This document shows positions 1-9,537 of a stretch of DNA of 16,661 nucleotides, in pieces. A model generated the notes under the pieces. The model was not told the origin of the DNA. It saw only the letters and a program-made list of their open reading frames with translations, and made no database searches. Origin of the DNA: Auxenochlorella pyrenoidosa (taxonomy: Eukaryota > Chlorophyta > Trebouxiophyceae > Chlorellales > Chlorellaceae). The DNA lies in the NCBI GenBank assembly GCA_001430745.1, contig KQ481950.1:278161-294821 (forward strand), given 5' to 3'. A program made the position numbers and the translations under genes. Positions within the stretch are counted from its first letter, which is position 1; each line of letters starts with the position of its first letter.

Positions 1-32
1 AACACACACACACACACACAACACACACACAC
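1..32. repeat. CA dinucleotide microsatellite
   Basis: An almost uninterrupted (CA)n/(TG)n tract with one slip at position 20-21. It lies in the intron after exon 12 of the DUF229-like gene, just downstream of the duplicated splice donor on the sense strand. The tract may continue left of the window. Confidence 0.95.
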
Positions 33-3000
33 CCCATCCCTCCCTCACCCCGTTTTGCGTGTACATGTAGTTGAGCCCCATGTGGTTCCGCCCCATGGCG
101 CGGCCTCCCCCCCCTCACCCCGTTTTGCGTGTACATGTAGTTGAGCCCCATGGTGGCGCCGTGGTCGGCCACAGTGACCACAGCGGTGCGGTTGAGCACC
201 TCGGGCGACAGCTGCCTGTAAAACGCCGCCAGGTCGGCATCCACGGTGGCCACCACCTCCCCGGTGCCTGCAGCGCCAGCAGGGAGGCACGGCAGTGTGA
301 ACCAGACGAGTCGAGAGAGGGAAGCGCGTCTGGACAGCAGGGCTTTGGGACGTGCTGCTCTGCAGGCAGGCGGCGTGACCACAGCAGGGCCAGCTTCACG
401 GCGTGCACTCCGCACGCGCTCATGTGCCTGGTTCTGAGCCGGGCGGCAGCAGCGGCGGCGGCTATCCGTTGCGACCAGCGGTTTGTTGCAACAAAAACAG
501 GCCAGGGCGCAGCAGGAGCGGCACCCACCCTCATGAGCCTCGTGAAAGGTGGACAGCAGCATCCAGGGCGCCCTGCCGTCGTAGGCGGCCATGAACTGGC
601 GCATCCACTCAAAGTTGTACTCATGCACGTGCCGGCCGCGCAGGCAGCGCCTGGAAGGGGAGGGAGGCAGCGCTGGGGCATGAACGTGGGCACGGGCGCT
701 GGCAGGGCTGGCGGACCGGGGCCTGGCAGGCAGGAGAGCGCACTCGCCACCGCTGCATGCAGCTAGCTTCCTGGTAAGCTGGCAGGCCCGCTGCTCACGC
801 AGGCCAAGCAGGCTGGCAGACAGCAGCTCACCTGAGGATGGAGAAGGCTCCCTTGAACATCTGCAGGCAGGGGCGGCAGCAGGGCGAGGAGTGCTGGTAG
901 GTGGGGGTGCTGGGGCGTGCAGAGGGCAAATGGTGCCTCCCGCACCCACTCCCTGCCAGTCCCCGTCCCCCTCTTGCCAGCCGGTGCGGCAGGGCGCCGC
1001 CAGCACCCCTCCCCACCGTGGACGGCGAGCAGCCCAGACCGCTGCGTGCAGCGCGTGCGGACCTGCGCCCTTGCGCCCTTTCCTGGCCGGCTCCCCCCTC
1101 CGCGGTCCCCTGCCCCCACTCTCCCCTGCCCCTGCTCGCCTGGTAGAGTTCTCCCTCCCAAGCACCCTGCCCCGACTCTCCCAACTCTCCCCTGCCCCTG
1201 CTCGCCTGGTATGGCTCCCCATCCGGGGTGACCGGGTGGTACTCGGGCAGGCAGAAGGGCGCCACTAGCTCGTGGTCGTGCGGCGTCGGCATGCCGTCGT
1301 ACTCGGCCCCCCAGTCCTCGCCTGCGGGGAGAGGGTGGAGGGAGGGGGGCGCGGGACGAGCGCTGTCGGTGATCCAGGGCTGGCTGCCCGGCAGGGGGCC
1401 AGCACAGCGCGGGGCAGCCGACCCCGCAGTGGGGTGACTAAGCCAAGGCAGACCCGCTCGCAGGCACGGCACTTGATGGACCCCAGGGTGCTGGGCAGGG
1501 CGGCGCGCTCACACAGGTTGTAGACGGAGCCGGTCACGTAGCCGGCGCGCCGGTACGAGTGCCAGATGGGCTGCGCGTCTGCGGCAGGGTATGATGGAGT
1601 CCAGGTGGATGGCGCGCGCTGGGCAGCAGGGACGGTGAAGAGCGCCAGGGGCGAAGGCCGGGGTGGCGCGGCGGCGCGCTGCGCCGCGGCGAGCACCCCG
1701 CTGCATGCTTTTGCACGGCGCGCCGCGGGCCTCTGCACCATGCTTGGGGCAGCCAGAAGGGCAGGGTGTGCAGGGCAGGGCATCACAGGAAGGTTAATTG
1801 CGCCGACCCCAGGAGGGCACTCACGATGGTTTTCAATGGGCGACCCCGTGTACATGACGTGGCTGTTGGGGTCGGTGTGGAATCCCAGCACATGATACCG
1901 GAAGAACTGCAAGCAACAGGGAGCGCGTGAGGGGAACGCGTGGGGCGAAGGCGGTGGCGCGCCAAGGTGTCGGGCGGAGCAAGGCAGCGGGCCTGGATCG
2001 CTACGGGCCTGCCACCTCCCCCGGCGCAGCCACAGCCACACGACCGAGAGCGCGCACCTGGTACAGCCGGCTGTCACCACGGCGGGCCACCGCCTCGAGC
2101 GCAGCGGCAGACTGGGGCATGCGCCGGAAGAAGTGGCGGCGGCCCAGGGAGTCGATGAAGATAACAAGCACGTTGAGCCGCTCCGGGGTGCCGCCCCCAG
2201 CGCTGCCACCCGCCACCTTGCCGCCCGCCGCCTTGCCGCCCGGCTCGCTGCTTGGCGTTGCGGCCGCGGCGTCGCTCGCGCGCTCCCGCGCCCCCTCCTC
2301 CTCCTCCTCCTCGCCCCCTCCCCCTGCTTGCTCCGCCATTGCCTGCCTCGCCCCGCCCTTCTGCCTGCCCGTGGCCCCCGCTGCCGCCGCTGCCGCCTCT
2401 GGCCCAGCTTCCCCTGGCGGTTGGCTGCCGTTTAGCAGCAGCAGCGGCGGCTCCGGAGGCAGCCGCTCCAGGCGGGGGGGCACGCGGGTGAGCAGCCTCT
2501 CCGCCTCGCCGCACCGCACCAGAACCGCCTCTGTCTCTGCCGCCAGCTGCACCGGCTTCTTGTAAGGCTCGGGCTGCGCGGCGCAAGGGGGCCAGGCAGG
2601 CGCGGGTTGCAAGCGTTGCGCAGCGGGGAGGGCGCTGCGGCCAAGCGCTCGAGACCCCCGCCTGCGCCTGCGGCGCACGCACTGCAGCAGCTCCCTGCTG
2701 CAGCGGCTCGCGGCGGCATGGACAACTATCAACAGACCCAGAGACAGCGAAGCCTGCCCCCCTCCGCTGGTAACATTGCAACAGCACAGGCAACCAAGAA
2801 AGGTATACAAGGTGGATCTCGACTGCCACCGGCCTGCCCGCCCCACCTTTAGCGCCCTGAGCACGTTGCTCTGGTAGGCAGCGCGCTCGTGCGTCTTCTG
2901 CTCGACGCCCCACAGCCGCGTGTTGGGCAGCGGGGTGTAGGTGCGGCGCTCGTGCGCGGGGCAGCGCAGGATGGTCAGCAGGCCGCCCTCGGTGAGGGTT

Positions 3001-4741
3001 GCGTCAAAGGAGTGGATGCGCTGCACCGGGCGGCAGAGGCGTGGGCGGCGGTGATGTCCCATGTTGAGAGCATGGGATTTGTGTTGAGTGCAAGAGTCGG
3101 CAAGGGGGGTTGGGCGCGCTGTGCAGCCACCCCTTGGCCGCGCACAGAGCCTGCACGCGCTGCATGCGCGCGAGACCGCGGCTCTGGGCCGTGCCCGCGC
3201 CCACCTTGCAGTGCTGCGACCCAGTCCAGAAGTTCTGGCTGCCCCTGGGCAGCAGGTCGATCCAGGGCAGGGTGGCAGGAAAGTTGCAGTTGGGCTCCGA
3301 GCCGGGCGGGCAGCCGCGCCCGACACACCCGGGCTGCAGCCGGTGGCCGAAGAAGCCCACTGTGGCCTGCCGGGTGGGCATGGTGGGACGAGGGGGAAAT
3401 CAAGGCTCAGGATACTGGAAAGTTGTCCTGCTGGACTTCTTGCCTGCCTGCCTGCCTGCCTGCCGGTCGCTCTTCCCGTGCCCTGACGCCGCCCATCACT
3501 GGCACAGGCCGAGCGCGGGCCGGATGCAGCGGCAGAGGGGCAGCTGCTGCGCATGCGGTGGCGGTCACCAACACTGGGCATGTGCGCCCCCTCACCATTC
3601 GCTGGTAGTGCACCAGCGCCAGGCCGACGCACAGCGCCAGCGCCGCGCCGGCGGCCAGGAAGGAGGCTGCAAAGGCGCGCGGGCTGGGCATAGAGGTGTA
3701 CCAGAGGAACAGGCCCAGGAGCACCAGGTTGAGGGGTAGGGCGATGAGGAGGAAGAGCACCCTGCGCGGCGGCAGGGAGGCAGGGAGGCACGCGTGGGAG
3801 GGTGCATGCGCCGACGCTGCAGCGCCGCCAACCCGTGCCCAAACAGCTCAACCGCTGGCTGCCCGGCTCGCACAACCCAATAAGCCTCGCCAGCGCAGGC
3901 GGGAGGCTTGAACAATGCAGGCTGGACTGGGCGGGGGCGGCACCAAACCCTCTGCCGCTGCTCAGTGCCCGCGTGCTGTCGCCTGCGCCTTCACTTCCTA
4001 GCCCACTGTTGCAGGCGCACACCAGGCCTCACATCCCTCTGCCCAGCCCACTGCTGCAGGCGCACACCAGGCCTCACATCCCTCTGCCCAGCCCACTGCT
4101 GCAGGCGCACGCACCAGTTGTAGAAGCCGTGGTGCTGGAAGTCACCACCATGGTCCCAGGCCAGGAAGGCCAGGTGCAGGCTGGCCAGGGCGAGGCGCGC
4201 GGGCCAGGCCGCGGCGCCCAGCGCGCGCGCGCCCCACAGGGCCGCGGTGAAGGCGAGGATGGCGAGGATGAGGGTGCGGCCGATGGTGTTCAGGTGGGCG
4301 TTGATCCAAGGCAGGTCGCGGCTGTGGGTGCCGCCCTGCCATGGGCCGGGAGGGGGTGGGGGAGGAGGGGCGTGTGAGCAAGACGGGGCAGGCCGCGCAC
4401 AGCTTCAACACCCACGCCAGCCTTTGTGGGTGGGTCCACGCCGGGTCGACGGGCGGCGGCGGCCCGGCTCACCAACCCCGCCCCTCAGCCTGACCCCCTT
4501 GCCGCACCGCCCCTCGCACCATGAGGCTGGTGGAGTAGCACACAGCGTACGCCGCCGCAAGCGCGGCGCAGACCACCAGCGCCACCTGGCTGGGCCTCGG
4601 CGCCGGCTCAGCGGGCAGCGTCAGGCTGCGCTTGGTGCCCAGGAGCGGGCGCGAGTCGGCCGCAACCGCAACCTCCACACCAAGGCTGCCACGCGGCTGC
4701 TGCCGTCGCCGGTCGACCGCCTGCTTTGCCGCAGCCCCCAT
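1..4741 (-). CDS. DUF229/sulfatase-like membrane protein (12 exons visible, 3' end outside window)
   Basis: Exons by phase and splice consensus: 4741-4520, 4335-4115, 3761-3596, 3366-3205, 3020-2847, 2573-2058, 1906-1825, 1578-1513, 1321-1206, 860-832, 650-529, 267-119; about 675 residues, continuing left of the window. The start is the ATG at 4741; an in-frame GTG lies three codons upstream. Hydrophobic segments occur around residues 52-72, 84-105, 110-130, 148-165 and 172-195. A Cys-rich stretch with FWTG then leads into a low-complexity acidic linker (six consecutive Glu). The DUF229 domain starts near residue 448: VIFIDSLGRR with Asp456 as likely metal ligand, Thr498 in TDPNSHVMYTG at the nucleophile position, FSILRRCLRGRHVHEYNFEW, FHEAHEGTGEVV, and ADHGAT with metal ligands Asp660/His661. 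DUF229 is an alkaline-phosphatase-superfamily domain; the substrate is unknown. The exon 9 donor is GC (CAG|GCGAGC at 1205). Three introns start with tandem copies of their own donor. The family call is firm; exact exon ends are less so. Confidence 0.85.
42..152 (-). repeat. 70-base-period tandem duplication spanning a 5' splice site
   Basis: Positions 42-82 and 112-152 are identical over 41 bases. Each copy includes the exon 12 end (codons for MGLNYMYTQNG in the 112-152 copy) and the GTGAGG donor. The proximal donor at 118 keeps the frame; the distal copy at about 48 is 70 bases further and would shift it. Confidence 0.95.
1118..1211 (-). repeat. 66-base-period tandem duplication spanning a GC 5' splice site
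   Basis: Positions 1118-1145 and 1184-1211 are identical over 28 bases. Each copy carries TACCAG followed by the GC donor GCGAGC on the minus strand. The offset is 22 codons and the reading frame between the copies is open. Confidence 0.95.
1204..1205 (-). other. GC 5' splice site (DUF229-like gene, intron 9)
   Basis: CAG|GCGAGC. The phase-0 join to ATGTTCAAG at 860 is required by the downstream frame, and no GT in the right phase is available near the end of the conserved exon. Confidence 0.75.
3441..3464. repeat. TGCC tetranucleotide microsatellite
   Basis: Six perfect units in intron 3 of the DUF229-like gene. The same motif occurs in a shorter run at 14841-14858 in the third intron of the SDR gene. 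Confidence 0.9.
4000..4110 (-). repeat. 45-base-period tandem repeat at the start of intron 2 of the DUF229-like gene
   Basis: About 2.5 copies of a 45-base unit; the segment starting GCCCACTG recurs at 4001, 4046 and 4091. The copy next to the exon overlaps the donor region, and each further copy again has CTGGTGTGCG, which resembles a donor. Confidence 0.93.
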
Positions 4742-5459
4742 GGCTGCCACAGCGACCCTGCGCTAGTTGCGCAAGCACTCTGTGCAGCGCACTGCCAGCA
4801 GCTAGCCGCCCTGCCGTCGCCGCCGCCAGCTTTGCTCGTCTGGGCCTGTTGGCGCTGCTGGCTGCCCCTTGTCGCCTCTGCAATCACAGGCGCCGCGCTG
4901 ACCCGATTTCGGCCCCGGTGAGTGCTCCGGCCGCTCCAGTCTGGACGCGACCCTCGGGAGGCAAGACGGCGGGCCTGCTGCAATCAGACTGAGTGCAGTG
5001 CGCGTATTACGACAGAGGAAGGCAGCTAATGTGAGCGGACAAGGCACAGCATAGGGGAGCCTTCGCGCCCTGCGTGTGCACAGGTTCGGTTGAAGGGGCA
5101 ATGCTCCCTGCAAGGTGGACCAGCTTCCCGCAGATTGCGAGCGCGCGGCCCGGAGCGCAGTTGCAAGTGAGCATCAGCCTGCTTCCTCTTGAAGTTCCGG
5201 CAATGCTGGCCACCGGCAGCTCCAAGAGATCAAGCAGCTGAATCGAAGTAAACATCCCAATAAAGGACGAAACGTCAAGTATGCAGGCGTGCAATGTGCA
5301 CTGGGCCTGCTGGCACCGCCGATGCCCACCCCCCACCCCTTGCCCACCGCAGCGGTTGTCAACTTCCCAGCTGTAAGCTGCATGCATGCTGGGTCTTGGC
5401 AAGATCCCTCCCTCTCGCACCAATTATTTTGCACCTCAACCCAAACTCAGCATGCAAGA
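4742..5459 (-). promoter_or_regulatory. Upstream region of the DUF229-like gene
   Basis: This is the stretch between the start codon at 4741 and the presumed end of the upstream gene. It becomes less GC-rich beyond about 5000. No coding frame with family similarity is present. A plus-strand TGTAA at 5372-5376 has no plus-strand gene to serve. No core promoter element can be assigned from sequence alone. Confidence 0.4.
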
Positions 5460-5464
5460 TTACA
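5460..5464 (-). terminator. Candidate TGTAA polyadenylation signal of the multi-pass membrane protein gene
   Basis: The minus strand reads TGTAA here; I saw no closer one between here and the stop at 6367. If used, the 3' UTR would be about 900 bases, long but not unusual in green algae. A single 5-base match is weak evidence. Confidence 0.3.
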
Positions 5465-6366
5465 CAGTGGAGGCCGCCAAAGGTCCGGCATGTCCCACCC
5501 CGCAAAGGTTGAAGCAGCCTCAAGCCCGGCAACGGGGGCATGCAGCGCCGTGGGGCGGAAAATGTGCAGGAGATCTACATTCAAAGCGGGTGTCCATGAA
5601 AGGCGATGCAGCACATTGATAAGCACCCTTCCCAAAACAGAGCAAAAAGTCACCAGTTGGTGATGGTGGGAAACAGAGCTGCTGTGGCGGCGGCGCCTGG
5701 CTGTATGGGGGCGGCCTGGACCAAAGCGTCATGAGCTGGCAGCGTGGCATTCGTTGGTGGGGTGGCCGGCAGCCAGCGCGCATCCCCCGGGGGCCTCAGC
5801 CGCCCATCTGACGGGCCGGGGTCATCTGCGCGGGCATCTGGCCTGGGTGCTGCCCCTCGGCTAGGGCTAGAGCTGGCGGGGAGGCGGCTGGAGGGCAGCT
5901 CAGGCTCCCCGCGCCCTCCCCGCAGTCACGCAGCTGTCGTGTGGGGAGGACAGGGCAGCATCCGGCTGCTTGGAGCCCGGGGAGGCCGCGGGCAGAGGGC
6001 TGGTGCGCATGCAAGGGGGACAGGCCGGCGGCGGGCGGGGCATGCATGTGGACCACGGTGGGATATGGGAATGCAAGGAGAGGGTGCAAACTGCTGGCAA
6101 AAAGAGAGGGCCAGCAGGATGATGTGGATCAAATCGTCAATGCACCGAGGTGACGTGAGAGGCTGGGCAAGGATTCAAAGCATGCATGTCGCGAGGGGGG
6201 ACCATCTGGCGGCGGCGGCGGCGGCCCGGCGTGGCCCAGCCAAACGCGCAGCCCACAGCGCCCTGCGGGTCCGCCGCCACCGCCCCACTGTTCAGCTCAT
6301 CACACACGAGGCAGAATAGCGGCAGCCTGTAGCAGCCGGCTGTATCACAGCTTGCGGCCTGCCTGC
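5465..6366 (-). other. Non-coding stretch, probable long 3' UTR of the multi-pass membrane protein gene
   Basis: This lies directly downstream of the stop at 6367-6369. Open frames exist on both strands, the longest a plus-strand frame over 5744-6319, but none shows a conserved motif, plausible exon phasing or a domain I recognise. Alternating GCATGC runs occur near 6010, 6042 and 6180. I see no RNA gene. Confidence 0.45.
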
Positions 6367-9238
6367 CTACTCGCTGGCAGCTGTGGCGGCCGCCTCGGCC
6401 TCGGCCTGTTCCAGCAGGGCGGTAGCCTCGGGGGCCGCCAGGCCGGCCATGCTGGCCAGCAGGGCGGTGCCCCAGGTGGCGGTCAGGATTGGCAGCAGCC
6501 AGCCGCCGTGGCCCTGCGGCGGAGGGGTGGGCAGCAGAGCAGGGAGCAAATGGGTGGGCGGACGCACAGCAGAGTCTGCCCCTGGCCAGGCCGGCGGCAG
6601 CCCTCTTGCTGAGGCTCGACAGTCGAGCCGGGCGCTGCACAGCAAAGGCACACACTCCCTGGCCCAATTGAACAAAAGCTCAGGGTATGGCACAGGGGCC
6701 TGCCTGGTTCAGGATGGGCCCAAATACCAGCAGGTGTCCCACAGACGCCAGCAGCAGGCCCAGGTTGAGGGTGCGCGCCACCGAGCGGCCCAGCAGGCCG
6801 TTCTCCGCCTTGTCCTGCGAGATAAGGGGGGGCAGAGGGGAGCAGGTCATGGCCTGCAGGCTAGGGGGGCAAAGCGGGAGCAATGGTTGTGCTACGCCGT
6901 GCCCTGCGGGTCAGGGGCGTGCACAGCGGCCGCAAGGGCAGCCAGCGGCTGAGCTTGCAAGAGCCCTGCGGGAAGCCCAGCCGTCCGCTTCTTGCCTTTA
7001 AAGTGTAGGTCATGGCGGGGAGCACGGTCATGAGGGCGCCGCCCACCCCCTTCCACGTCATGTAGGTGGACTTGCCTGCACGGGGAAGGGACCATCAACG
7101 GTGCGTGCCAGGCGCCTGCTCTCGAGGCAACTTCACTGAGCAGGGGAGGGGCCCCGAGCCTCTTGCTGAGCTGCATGCAGGCGCACGCTCCAGTGCCCAG
7201 GGGTGACGCACCGTAGGCGTAGCCGAAGGTGTGAAACAGCGTCGTCTTGGGGGCGGCAAAGTAGGCGGCGCCGGCGGCGGGGAAGGCGGCGGTGAGCAGC
7301 AGGTACTGCGGGGGACCAGGGGGTTGGGGGTTGGGGTGCGGAGGGGCGGGGACGGGGGACCGGGAATGGGAGCGTGCAGGCGGGATGTGCGGGGGTGCGC
7401 AGCCTCCCTGGGCCAGGCACAGCCAGGCCCGCTGCCGCGCACAGAGTGTGCTGCATCCGACGCGTGTTGCACTGGATGCCCCCTGGCGCACCCAGAGGGC
7501 TCATCATCTACCAAGGGCACTCAGAGGGCACTGCATCCCCCCAGAGACCTCCTCAATGCACACCCCGGGCTCACCAGCAGGCCGGACATGGTGGGCTTGC
7601 GCAGCGAGAGGGCACGCGGCAGCGTGCACGGCAGGCGCTGCAGGGCAGGGCGGGGGGACGCGCCAGGCGGTTGCGAGCGGCGACGCGGCTGTGCCTGGCC
7701 CGAGGGCATGGTGGCCGTTAACGGGGGGTGCAGCAACCAAGGCAAGGTTTGCAGCCCTCGAGCCATGCGTGGAGCACCGTCGCCGCAGCTTTCAGGCGCC
7801 ACCCAGACAGGCCTCAGGCGGGCCTGAGAGGGGCCGCACCCGGAAGTCTCGCCACAGCCGGCTGCGATCCTCTGCACTGATTAACAGCTGGGTGGCAGGC
7901 AGCGCCAGCGCCAGGCCGCGCGACAGGACAAAGGCAATGGCAGCCAGGCCGGTCATGGTTCGCGGGTAGTAGAACTGCCGTGGGGGTGTCGGGGCATGGG
8001 CATGTGGGGGTTGGAGTTAGGGGGGGAAGGAAGTGTTTGGATGTCATGCCTGCCTGGGTGCCTGCCTGGAAAGCACCTCGCGTGACAGCCGGGCAGGGCG
8101 GAGGGGCAACTCTGCCTCAGCAGGCTGCAGCCACTATAGCGCGCTGCCCCAGGGGGTGAGGAGGAGGTGCTCCCACCTGCAGCGCAATGTCCAGGGCCGC
8201 AAAGCCTGCCAGCCCCAGCTTCAGGGTATCAGCTGCGGGGCGGGCAGGCAGCAGGGGTGGGTGGGTGGGTGGGGGGAAGGGGTGGGGGGGGGGATGGGAC
8301 GCACATGAGGTGCTGTGCAGCCGCTGCATGCGAAGCACTTCTTGCTTTGGCCCTGCCCGGCTCCTTCCTGCCTCGCTCAAGATGCTGCTCGTGCCCGGCA
8401 CTCGCCAGGCCTGCCCCCCGCAGCATCCACCTGTGAACGTGTGCTGCATGTGCTTGCGCGCGCACTCCTCCAGCGCGAACGCGGCGGCAGCTGCCGCCGC
8501 CATGCCCCAGCCCAGCAGGGACAGGGTGTGGGTGTGCTGATCCTCCGGCGGCTCGGCGGCAGAGCCAAAGGCAAAGCGCGCGGCCTGCAAAACAGGGCAG
8601 GGCACCAGCTCATGCCATGAGTGCGTTTTCCCTAACTGACAGCGAGGTAGCGCGGGAAGAGGAAGAAGCAAGTGCAGTGCACAGCTGGCAGCCGTGCGGC
8701 AGCTGCGTGAGGGGCGGGGCGCAGCCCACTGCCCGCCGCCTGGCAGTCACCCCTTTTGCCCCCTGCAGGTTCTGTTTCCACCCGCTTCCAGCAGGCCTTA
8801 CCGTCTTGGGCACCATGATGCAGATGAGCGCCATGCCGCCCAGGCTGAGGGCCAGCAGGGTATACAGCTGGGAGTCACTCAGCTCGCCAGCGCCGCCACC
8901 GCCGCCACGGGCGCGGCGGCGGCCGCGCGGCCCACCTGCAGCAGTTTGGGAGTGGGTACCATGGGTGTTGGACGCACTTGCCAGGCATGCTAACTTTATT
9001 GAAACGTTAAATGCTGCTGTTTTCGGAATTGGAGGCGCACTCTTTGACGACCGGCGCTGCTGCCGCCACGGCCGACACTTCGGTCGGACCCACCAGCCGC
9101 TGCGGTGAGCCTGGTTGAAGCCGCCGTGTCGTTTTTACGCTCTGCAGCCCCTGCGTGAGGGGAGGCGTGGGCCCCGCTCCCCGCTTCGTGCTCACTGGGA
9201 GGGGGCGAGACACTTCGCCCGCTGCGCGTTTCCACCAT
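6367..9238 (-). CDS. Multi-pass membrane protein of unknown family (10 exons)
   Basis: Exons: 9238-9094, 8935-8802, 8584-8431, 8232-8177, 7974-7840, 7637-7575, 7305-7212, 7075-6996, 6814-6704, 6513-6367 (stop TAG); about 372 residues, all phases consistent. The N-terminus from the ATG at 9238 is rich in Ser, Ala and Arg, compatible with an organelle leader, but exon 1 is the least certain part. Hydrophobic segments include LYTLLALSLGGMALICIMV, LSLLGWGMAAAAAAAFAL, TLKLGLAGFAALDIAL, LAAIAFVLSRGLALALPA, LLYLLLTAAFPAAGAAYF, ALMTVLPAM, LNLGLLLASVGHLLVFGPIL and WLLPILTATWGTALLASMAG, so seven to eight membrane passes. Short Pro-Lys/Arg-Thr motifs (VPKT, YPRTMT, KPTMSG, APKTT) recur at segment edges. 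The C-terminal tail is Ala/Glu-rich. Two donors appear to be GC: AAG|GCAAGA at 6995 and, weaker, CAG|GCAGGC at 6703. I do not recognise a family and assign no function. It is transcribed in the same direction as its neighbours on both sides. Confidence 0.7.
6613..6629. repeat. Short perfect inverted repeat in the last intron of the multi-pass membrane protein gene
   Basis: Eight-base arms GGCTCGAC and GTCGAGCC flank a single A. It lies in the intron between 6514 and 6703. Confidence 0.85.
6994..6995 (-). other. GC 5' splice site (multi-pass membrane protein gene, intron 8)
   Basis: AAG|GCAAGA matches the GC-donor consensus AG|GCAAG. It joins in phase 0 to GACAAG at 6814. An earlier in-frame GT (GGG|GTGGGC) would delete a hydrophobic stretch and is less likely. 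Confidence 0.65.
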
Positions 9239-9536
9239 CGCAATGACCGATTCTGTGTCTGTTTCTGCGGTTATGTGTGCCAACAATGAAGGAAACGAGG
9301 GCGAAAGGGTAGCTCCTCGTCGCTGAGCTGGCTGGCTTCCGCAGCACAGCGACCAGCTCCTCGGCAGCCTGAGGTTGCTTCAAGCAAGCCAGGTGGCTGC
9401 TGCCCATGGCTCGTTCTGTGACTCGTCCTGCCCGACTCGGTGCCACTCCCTGCTGTTGATGGCCTGCAAGTGCTCCTGTATTTATGGCAACAAGCGTGCA
9501 TGGCAGGCACCACGGCAGGCACCACAGCAGGCAGCA
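9239..9536 (-). promoter_or_regulatory. Intergenic region: 3' UTR of the LON-domain gene and promoter of the multi-pass membrane protein gene
   Basis: This runs 298 bases between the stop of one minus-strand gene and the start of the next. No TGTAA was found on the minus strand here, so the poly(A) signal of the LON-domain gene is not identified. The first 36 bases next to the stop are a 12-base tandem repeat. Confidence 0.5.
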
Positions 9537-9537
9537 T
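9502..9537 (-). repeat. 12-base tandem repeat, three copies, at the LON-domain gene stop codon
   Basis: The unit GGCAGGCACCAC occurs at 9502-9513 and 9514-9525, with a third diverged copy at 9526-9537. It sits immediately 3' of the coding end, so it lies almost entirely in the 3' UTR. Confidence 0.85.

Noticed and set aside
71..766. A 231-codon plus-strand open frame
   Set aside because: It is antisense to well-supported exons of the DUF229-like gene and encodes no recognisable domain.
2001..4022. A 673-codon open frame on the minus strand
   Set aside because: It runs through exons 5 and 6 of the DUF229-like gene but also through two introns; only the exon portions show conserved residues, and high GC makes long stop-free frames common.
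3990..4115. CRISPR-like array
   Set aside because: The units are contiguous 45-base tandem copies without unique spacers, inside an intron of a eukaryotic gene.
5081..5100. GGTTCGG resembling a tRNA T-loop
   Set aside because: No matching acceptor stem, D-arm or anticodon arm could be built around it.
5744..6319. A 191-codon plus-strand open frame
   Set aside because: Low-complexity Gly/Arg/Ala composition, no conserved motif, no supporting splice structure; it lies opposite the probable 3' UTR of a minus-strand gene.
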